Shown: in pieces, positions 58,468 to 64,000 of the stretch
Numbering within the stretch: the first letter of the stretch is position 1
Layout: each line of letters opens with the position of its first letter
From: Phycisphaerae bacterium RAS1
Lineage (GTDB): Bacteria > Planctomycetota > Phycisphaerae > UBA1845 > Fen-1342
NCBI GenBank assembly: GCA_007859745.1
Contig: SMLU01000001.1
Location: forward strand, 2,046,001-2,110,000
Length of the DNA stretch: 64,000 bases
Reading direction: 5' to 3'
Notes under the pieces: generated by a model
The model's input: the letters and a program-made list of their open reading frames with translations, nothing else
The model's database searches: none
What the model was told of the DNA's origin: nothing
Made by a program: the position numbers and the translations under genes

Positions 58468-58475
58468 ACGCTCCC

Positions 58476-59168
58476 ATGACACGCTATTGCCAGAATTGCG
58501 GATACGTCCTCGACGGCCTGCCGGAGAATCGCTGCCCAGAATGCGGCCGCGCATTCGATCCGGCGAGTGATCGCACATTCCGTGTCGCCCGGCCGCTCCC
58601 GCGATGGATAGGTCGGCTGGTGAAGTGGTTCTTGGCCGCTGTCATTGTACTTGCGTTGATCACTTTTGCGAGGAGTGCCGTACGGTCATTCAGAGCAGTG
58701 CTAGTAACCGAGGTCAACGTCGCGGATGCGTCCGTGCGAACGTGTGCCGAGTACTATGTGTGGGACATCCGTCTGCGGCGAGACTCGGGCCAGGCTGCCG
58801 CGACCTGCTTGACGCCGTTTCTACTCAGTCACGGAGTTACTCAGAAGAGTAAATGGGTGCGTGGTGGACATGTCGCCTACGACTATTGGGGATTCAGGCG
58901 CGACTACTACATGCCGCATGGAATAGCTCAGGTGACTGACGGTAGGACTCTCGCGGCAGAGAGTCTGCCGCACGCATGGAGGTCGGTTCCTGATTTGGGA
59001 AGGATGATCCAAGTGGACATCTTGGATCAAGAAAGCCCTGGCATGTCATCCGCACTGATGTATGTTCTCCGCGAGATGTGCAAGAATCCCACCGAGGAAA
59101 ATATCAGAATCCAGTTGGCGAAGTGGGAGTGGACAAAGCGCCATCCCGCAAGTTGTTGGCCTGATTAG
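58476..59168 (+). CDS. Zinc-ribbon membrane protein, candidate immunity for cassette 3
   Basis: A 230-residue protein; ATG 58476 is 8 bases after the cassette 3 stop. The N-terminal zinc ribbon (CQNCGYVLDGLPENRCPECG) is followed by one membrane helix (WFLAAVIVLALITFA, about 48-62). A domain outside the cytoplasm of about 165 residues then shows VRTCAEYYVWDIRLRRDSG. It would place its C-terminal domain where an exported toxin tip could meet it. Its TAG lies in a short motif (taggcacg..gcgcgca) also present after the cassette 2 partner gene. Confidence 0.65.
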   Translation: MTRYCQNCGYVLDGLPENRCPECGRAFDPASDRTFRVARPLPRWIGRLVKWFLAAVIVLALITFARSAVRSFRAVLVTEVNVADASVRTCAEYYVWDIRLRRDSGQAAATCLTPFLLSHGVTQKSKWVRGGHVAYDYWGFRRDYYMPHGIAQVTDGRTLAAESLPHAWRSVPDLGRMIQVDILDQESPGMSSALMYVLREMCKNPTEENIRIQLAKWEWTKRHPASCWPD

Positions 59169-59232
59169 GCACGGAGCGCGCAGGGTACGTCGCGGCCATG
59201 TACGATACGCTGTCTTGAGGGTTAATGCCCCC

Positions 59233-61005
59233 GTGAACAACCTGCACTTTACCTATGCCTACGAGCCGATCGGCAACCGCACCGACGCCTCGTGCGGGCA
59301 GGAGAAGCCGGTCGAGGCGCTCTACGACCGCAACGCGCTGAACCAGTACGACCAGGTGCGTTCGGACGAGGCAGTGTTTTCGACCAATCTGACGTACGAC
59401 GCCGACGGCAACCTGACGGGCGAGTGGCTGGACGGCGACTGCAACTGCGACGGGCAGGTAAACATAACCGACATCGGCGCGTTCAACCTGGCGGTGAGCG
59501 ATCCGGAGGAATACGCGGCCACGTATCCCGAGTGTACGCTTGTCACCGCCGACGCGAACAACGACGGCGACGTGGACGTGCTGGACATCAACCCGTTCGT
59601 CGCGCTGCTCGGCGCCGGCGGCGCCGGCGGGCGGACGCTGCGCTGGGACGCGGAAAACCGGCTGATCGAGGTCTGCCCGACCGGCGGCTGCGGCGGCGGG
59701 ACGCCGGCGGCGGATGAAGTCAGCCAGACGCGGAGCGTGTTCGATTATGATTACCAGAATCGGCGGGTGCGCAAGCGGGTCTATGCGTGGACGCCCGGCT
59801 CGCCGGGTTCGTGGTCGCTGACGAAGGACGTGCGATTCGTGTACGACGGTTGGCGGGTACTGCTGGAGCTGGACGGCTTGAACTCGAACGCCATCATCCG
59901 CAAGTACACGTGGGGCTTGGATTTGGCCGGCTTGAACGGCGCGGTCAATGACCGCGAGTCAGCCGGCGGAATCGGCGGGTTGCTGGCGGTCTATGACACG
60001 AACGGCACGACGACCGGCGAGAATCCCGAAGCCGACGACCTGAAGTACGTCTATCTGTACGACGCCAATGGAAATGTCGGGCAATTGATCGACGTGACAG
60101 AATCGACCGCGGCGTCATCCATCAAAGCACGCTACGAGTACGATCCCTACGGCAACGTCGTCGCGTCATCCGGGACGTACGCCGAGACGAACACCTACCG
60201 CTTCAGCACAAAGCCGTGGGATGATGAGACGGGGTTGGGGTATTGGGGAGAGCGCTATTACGATCCCCGACTGGGCAGATGGATCAGCCGGGATCCGATT
60301 GGGGAAGCTGGCGGGGACAGTTTGGTCTCGTACTGCCAGAACCAGCCGAGCACTCTCTTTGATCCAATCGGCCTTGACATCTGGGCAGTTGACCCTCCAC
60401 CACGTGATCCCAAGGCCAATCAGTACTGTAGCAAGCGATACGGTGACTGCTCCACCATAGCGGCCGGTGGGTGGCGTCTGTTTACAACAAAAAAGGGCCG
60501 TGTTGTTTGCATATGTGGAGGTTACAAGTATACGCCATTAGGAGGATTTGCGAAGAAGCGGGGCATTTCTTGGCCAGCATGCTGTGCCGCAGCCTTCGGA
60601 AGCTGCGTAGCGCGCGGCGGAGCTGCCGCAACGGAGTGTTCCCAGATACTCAATCGCTGCATGGACAGCCTAGAAGATAATCCCTGCCATGAGGGCAATG
60701 AAATAAATCGCTGGTGTTGGCACTTCACGTTTGCGAAAGATTGTGATCGTCCAGAGAGCTGTTTCTTGCCGCTGTTCTCCTTGTGCGACACACCCGCTGG
60801 TCGATTTCTGAACATCTGCGGATTTGAACCGACAAAAGCCTGCAAAGACAAGTCAATCTGCGCTTCCGCTACGTGTGAACAGGCGTGTCGGGAGTATGCG
60901 AAGTCGGCACATTGCAGACGGAATTGTGGTGCTTCCCAATGCAATCCGAATGATTGCCCAAGGCTCTGCCGAGAGGGACCAGCCGATTGTGAGTCGCGCA
61001 AGTGA
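59233..61005 (+). CDS. Orphan RHS cassette 4 with long Cys-rich tip
   Basis: A 590-residue fragment; GTG 59233 starts at the first RHS-homologous codons (VNNLHFTYAYEPIGNR), and TTG 59215 is possible. The dockerin insert differs from the others (CDGQVNITDIGAF; NPFVALLGAGGAGG). The segment after WDAENR is also divergent (EVCPTGGCGGG...FDYDYQNRRVRKRVYAW). The core ends in RDPIGEAGG. The tip of about 225 residues has more than 25 cysteines and no recognised domain. It overlaps the next gene by GTGA. Confidence 0.72.
   Translation: MNNLHFTYAYEPIGNRTDASCGQEKPVEALYDRNALNQYDQVRSDEAVFSTNLTYDADGNLTGEWLDGDCNCDGQVNITDIGAFNLAVSDPEEYAATYPECTLVTADANNDGDVDVLDINPFVALLGAGGAGGRTLRWDAENRLIEVCPTGGCGGGTPAADEVSQTRSVFDYDYQNRRVRKRVYAWTPGSPGSWSLTKDVRFVYDGWRVLLELDGLNSNAIIRKYTWGLDLAGLNGAVNDRESAGGIGGLLAVYDTNGTTTGENPEADDLKYVYLYDANGNVGQLIDVTESTAASSIKARYEYDPYGNVVASSGTYAETNTYRFSTKPWDDETGLGYWGERYYDPRLGRWISRDPIGEAGGDSLVSYCQNQPSTLFDPIGLDIWAVDPPPRDPKANQYCSKRYGDCSTIAAGGWRLFTTKKGRVVCICGGYKYTPLGGFAKKRGISWPACCAAAFGSCVARGGAAATECSQILNRCMDSLEDNPCHEGNEINRWCWHFTFAKDCDRPESCFLPLFSLCDTPAGRFLNICGFEPTKACKDKSICASATCEQACREYAKSAHCRRNCGASQCNPNDCPRLCREGPADCESRK
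59940..59956. repeat. Perfect palindrome in RHS cassette 4 variable loop
   Basis: The same 17-base palindrome CGCGGTCAATGACCGCG as in cassette 2, at the same codon position. Confidence 0.75.
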
Positions 61006-61625
61006 GCAGAGCGTGCGGCAGCATCTCGTCGCGGTTGCGAAACTGCACCATTGTCGGCGGTTGTGCCGCACTGTTGTTGACAGTAATTGCATGGGTGATC
61101 GGTACACAGGGTGCCACATTGTTGACAGGGCGACGTGAGAATCCAGCATGGAACGGTATTGGCGCGGTTCATCGAGAAACGTGGGAGTGCCTAAGGCACG
61201 CAGGGGCGATTCTTGAGCAGGGACAACCGTACCAATCCGTATGGCATCCGACATTGGTGCGCGGCCCGATGAACTACCCAATGCTTGTTGTGGGGCCGAC
61301 CGGTATTGGCGTCGCCTCGTTTGATTGGGATACGCTCGGTATGCGATCGCGGGGCATTATCCCGTTCTGGGTGCTGTTTCTGGTAGTGTGGCCTATGGGT
61401 GGTACTTCTGTATTTATGTGCTCGTCGATCTATGTAACAGTCTGTGGAGTGTGTCACACGTGGCGCGGCAAGCTGCGCATGGCAAGTGGGATGTGTGGCG
61501 ATTGCGGCTACAGCATGCGCGGTGGTGAGCTCCGGTGCCCCGAATGTGGGCTGTCGTGGAATCGCCTGGTTGCTGACCTGGCGGGTGAACACGATACCGT
61601 GAGCCCGACGGCACGCCGGCCGTGA
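61002..61625 (+). CDS. Membrane protein with C-terminal zinc ribbon, candidate immunity for cassette 4
   Basis: A 207-residue protein; GTG 61002 overlaps the cassette 4 stop, implying coupled translation. A membrane helix (CAALLLTVIAWVIG) precedes an extracytoplasmic domain (VWHPTLVRGPMNYPMLVVGP). A second hydrophobic segment (IIPFWVLFLVVWPMGGTSVF) and a C-terminal zinc ribbon (CGDCGYSMRGGELRCPECG) follow. The domain order is the reverse of the partner at 58476. The last six residues (PTARRP) are encoded by RHS-homologous DNA of cassette 5 in another frame. Confidence 0.65.
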   Translation: MSRACGSISSRLRNCTIVGGCAALLLTVIAWVIGTQGATLLTGRRENPAWNGIGAVHRETWECLRHAGAILEQGQPYQSVWHPTLVRGPMNYPMLVVGPTGIGVASFDWDTLGMRSRGIIPFWVLFLVVWPMGGTSVFMCSSIYVTVCGVCHTWRGKLRMASGMCGDCGYSMRGGELRCPECGLSWNRLVADLAGEHDTVSPTARRP

Positions 61626-63499
61626 TCTCAGAATACGACTACACCAACGACGGCGTGGGCCGGCGCTATTTCGGCGAACCCCCGGGCGGCTGGGAATTGG
61701 ACGATCCCGTGGACCAGGAGCACTTCACGTACGATTACGACCCGATCGGCAACCGCACGGAGGCCTCGCGCGGGCAGGAGAAGCCGGTCGAGGTGATCTA
61801 CGACGGCAACCGGCTGAATCAGTACGACCAGACGCGCTCGGACGAGGCGGTATTCTCGACCAACTTGACCTACGACGAGGATGGAAACCTGACGGGCGAG
61901 TGGCTCGACGGCGACTGCAACTGCGACGGGCAAGTGAACGTCCTCGACATCGGCGCGTTCAACCTGGCGCTGAGCGATCCGGCGGAGTACGAGACGACTT
62001 ATCCCGGCTGCACGTTGGTCACCGCCGACGCGAACAACGACGGCAACGTGGACGTGCTGGACATCAACCCGTTCGTCGATCTGCTGCTGGGCGGCGGCTC
62101 GGGCGGGCGGCGGCTGGTGTGGGACGCCGAGAACCGGCTGGTCGGCGTCCGCCCGGCGGTCGATGATGAGGATTTGCCGGACGAGGCGCTGCGGAGCGAG
62201 TTTGCGTATGATTATCGGAATCGCCGGGTGATGAAGCGCGTGTATGAATGGGACAACGGTGAGGATGAATGGACGCTCGTGCTGGACCGGCGCTATGTTT
62301 ATGACGGCTGGCGCGTGCTGCTGGAGCTGGACGGCTTGAACTCGAACGCCATTCTCCGAAAATACACGTGGGGGCTGGACCTGGCCGGCCTGAACGGTGC
62401 CGGCGCGGGCGGCGGCGCTTTTCCGAGCCGCGACCGTGAGGGAGCGGTTCTTCCCGGCCGCGACGGTGAGGGAGCGGTTCTTCCCGGCCGCGACGGTGCC
62501 GGCGGCATCGGCGGGCTGCTGGCCGTGTACGACACAAACGGCACGACGACCGGCGAGACGCCTGAATCCGACGACCTAAAGTATGTCTACACATACGACG
62601 CCAACGGTAACGTCGGGCAGCTTATCGACGTCGCCGCAGGCAGTGCGGCGTCTTCCATCAAGGCGCATTACGAATACGACCCCTACGGTAGCGTCGTAGC
62701 GTCGTCCGGCACGTACGCCGAGACGAATACGTATCGCTTCAGCACCAAGCCGTGGGATGAGGAGACGGGTTTGGGGTATTGGGGATATCGGTACTACGAT
62801 CCGCGGTTGGGACGTTGGATCAGCCGGGATCCGATTGGAGAAGCAGGTGGGGCCAATCTTACTGAATTCGTAAGGAATGGTCCGCCCAACAACTCTGATG
62901 CCATCGGCAACCATCCTGACGCGGGAGCCGCTTGCCGAGAGTATTGCAAGAAATACTCGTACGATTCGGGGCTGATGTTGGCCTGCCAGAGCGGTTGCGA
63001 AGCGGGTTGGCGGGTGCACACCGGCAAGTGGGACCTCTATAAGCACTGCCGGGATGCTTGCTGGCATCTGCGACATTTCAGAGGTGCCGCATCCGCTGAA
63101 TCTGAAGCATGCGAGGCGGGGTGTCGCTCCGGCTCGCCGAACCTGGGTGGAGGCGGACCGGGTTGCATCTCGCACTATGACATTGTCGGGCACGGTGCAT
63201 GTGGGCTTGACCCGGTGACTGATGGAGGCGACACGGTTGACAAGGAATACATAGCCAAGGTGATCTGCCCGAAGTTGTGCTGGGGTGCTACAATTACATT
63301 TTGGACTTGCAGCACGGGGGGCAACACAACACACGTTGCGGACTTGATTAGCGCATGCCCGAAGATCAAGAGCGCAACGGCGTGCACCGGAATCGTGACA
63401 ACGGGGCCCGGTGGCCTGATTTGGTGGTGGTGGTGTAGTGGCGGTTGGGTCAGTGTGCCGAACGCCACGAGTGCAACGCCCGGTTGTCCGGCGGAGTAA
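61622..63499 (+). CDS. Orphan RHS cassette 5 with unknown Cys-rich tip
   Basis: A 625-residue fragment; GTG 61622 overlaps the preceding stop (GTGA). RHS homology begins about 20 bases earlier. Relative to the full gene, about 45 codons are deleted between VGRR and YFGE. The dockerin insert (CDGQVNVLDIGAF, NNDGNVDVLDINPF), core and RDPIGEAGG follow. The tip has Cys-rich helical repeats (CREYCKKY, CQSGCEAGW, CRDACWHL), then a hydrophobic-core domain with HYDIVGHGACG and ATITFWTCSTGGNTTHVADL. That order loosely recalls caspase-like or C80-type peptidases; this is weak. Confidence 0.73.
   Translation: MISEYDYTNDGVGRRYFGEPPGGWELDDPVDQEHFTYDYDPIGNRTEASRGQEKPVEVIYDGNRLNQYDQTRSDEAVFSTNLTYDEDGNLTGEWLDGDCNCDGQVNVLDIGAFNLALSDPAEYETTYPGCTLVTADANNDGNVDVLDINPFVDLLLGGGSGGRRLVWDAENRLVGVRPAVDDEDLPDEALRSEFAYDYRNRRVMKRVYEWDNGEDEWTLVLDRRYVYDGWRVLLELDGLNSNAILRKYTWGLDLAGLNGAGAGGGAFPSRDREGAVLPGRDGEGAVLPGRDGAGGIGGLLAVYDTNGTTTGETPESDDLKYVYTYDANGNVGQLIDVAAGSAASSIKAHYEYDPYGSVVASSGTYAETNTYRFSTKPWDEETGLGYWGYRYYDPRLGRWISRDPIGEAGGANLTEFVRNGPPNNSDAIGNHPDAGAACREYCKKYSYDSGLMLACQSGCEAGWRVHTGKWDLYKHCRDACWHLRHFRGAASAESEACEAGCRSGSPNLGGGGPGCISHYDIVGHGACGLDPVTDGGDTVDKEYIAKVICPKLCWGATITFWTCSTGGNTTHVADLISACPKIKSATACTGIVTTGPGGLIWWWWCSGGWVSVPNATSATPGCPAE
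62421..62502. repeat. Tandem copies of a dispersed GAGGGAGCGG repeat inside RHS cassette 5
   Basis: Two full 30-base units (62427-62456, 62457-62486) and a partial third are translated in frame as RDREGAVLPG / RDGEGAVLPG / RDGAGG. Bases 62421-62447 equal 1191-1217 exactly. Because 30 is a multiple of 3, the frame is kept. Confidence 0.85.
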
Positions 63500-63506
63500 G
63501 CACAAC

Positions 63507-63971
63507 ATGTCGTTGTACAGTCGGCTGTTCTTGCTCTCTGTCGCGGCGATCGTTGGTCTTGTGGTATTATTCATACTAGGACGACTGGGCCGTGCGACAT
63601 CCCTTGATGGTCTCGCGGTGCGCCTGCACGGCACGGCTACCGCCGAGACTATTACGATGCAAGTAACACTAAGAGGTGGTACGCGCGTTCCAGAAGTGAC
63701 GCTTCGTAGTTCAACGTGCCCACGCGTAACAGTCGTTGCACATGTGTCAGATATGCGCATGATGTATGATGAGAGCACCGCTCCCACTGCCATTACTCTG
63801 GAAGCACTTCACCAATGGACCAACAAGTGCGGTGTGGGGGCTGACGGCAATGTACTGGCAGAAGCGGCGTTGCAGATACTAACGGCGATGCACGATGGCG
63901 CACTGTTGGACGTATGGAAGGGAAGCGAGAGCGTATCAGCTGCGCGCGTGGAGCGCATCACATTCAGATAG
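63507..63971 (+). CDS. Membrane-anchored small protein, candidate immunity for cassette 5
   Basis: A 154-residue protein; ATG 63507 lies 7 bases after the cassette 5 stop. One N-terminal membrane helix (FLLSVAAIVGLVVLFILG) anchors an extracytoplasmic domain with beta strands (ETITMQVTLRGGTRVPEVTL) and a helical end (LAEAALQILTAMHDGALLDV). No family is recognised. It ends 29 bases before the window edge, where the sequence GGTCGCGGCCAT recurs from the cassette 3/4 boundary (about 59190), suggesting that another cassette follows. Confidence 0.6.
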   Translation: MSLYSRLFLLSVAAIVGLVVLFILGRLGRATSLDGLAVRLHGTATAETITMQVTLRGGTRVPEVTLRSSTCPRVTVVAHVSDMRMMYDESTAPTAITLEALHQWTNKCGVGADGNVLAEAALQILTAMHDGALLDVWKGSESVSAARVERITFR

Positions 63972-64000
63972 TAACGTAGGACGGGTCGCGGCCATTTGCG

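Noticed and set aside
62421-62502. Possible CRISPR or VNTR at the tandem 30-base units
   Set aside because: Units are directly adjacent without spacers, translated in frame, and match a dispersed genomic palindrome.

Overview
The window looks like a planctomycete (Planctomycetota) chromosome segment. The DNA is GC-rich. It encodes two PEP-CTERM-type secreted proteins, dockerin-like calcium loops set inside RHS proteins, the zinc ribbon CxxCGY...RCPECG common in this phylum, and an alternative complex III/caa3 respiratory cluster. The assignment rests on gene content alone.

Region 1 (1-6.4 kb) is chromosomal housekeeping: a truncated MerR/B12-type regulator, a DUF6504-like protein, a PEP-CTERM protein, an acyl-CoA thioesterase, an NrnA-type phosphoesterase, a HAD phosphatase, a secreted LTxxQ-like protein and a small lipoprotein. 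Region 2 (6.5-20.9 kb, all minus strand) is one respiratory operon transcribed actA-actB-actC-actD/E-actF-small membrane protein-sco-coxB-coxA-coxC-coxD-second subunit III. It would form a quinol:cytochrome c reductase coupled to an A2-type caa3 oxidase. Region 3 (21.1-23.2 kb) holds an anchored hypothetical protein, an orphan ABC ATPase and an AraC remnant.

Region 4 (from 23.2 kb) starts at the 3' half of a tRNA-Gly gene, interpreted as an attachment-site remnant. To its right lies an integrated plasmid-like element: ArdC antirestriction protein, a large methylase-helicase, a candidate replication origin (perfect DnaA box plus three 21-bp iterons) beside a RepL-like initiator, ParA and a ParB-like partner with a repeat-rich centromere candidate, a DNA methyltransferase, and a MobF relaxase with candidate oriT. 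No integrase, coupling protein or type IV secretion gene is visible. Its cargo includes a lower-GC Ser/Thr kinase plus SAMHD1-like HD hydrolase pair (25.0-27.8 kb), a possible undescribed defence module.

Region 5 (44.5-64 kb) is the most striking. A full-length secreted RHS protein (1971 aa) is followed by five orphan copies of the RHS C-terminal core. Each copy ends in a different cysteine-rich tip and is followed by a small, mostly membrane-anchored gene. Recognisable tips are two HExxH zincin-like domains and one phospholipase A2-like domain. This fits a polymorphic toxin/immunity cassette array in which tips are swapped by recombination through the shared core. Every copy has a dockerin-like domain, or part of one, inside the core. 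Every copy also carries a different short palindrome in frame at one identical position. Some of these palindromes match intergenic repeats elsewhere in the window, so this site appears to be an insertion hotspot for genomic miniature palindromes. The array probably continues beyond 64 kb; whether it belongs to the integrated element cannot be decided here.
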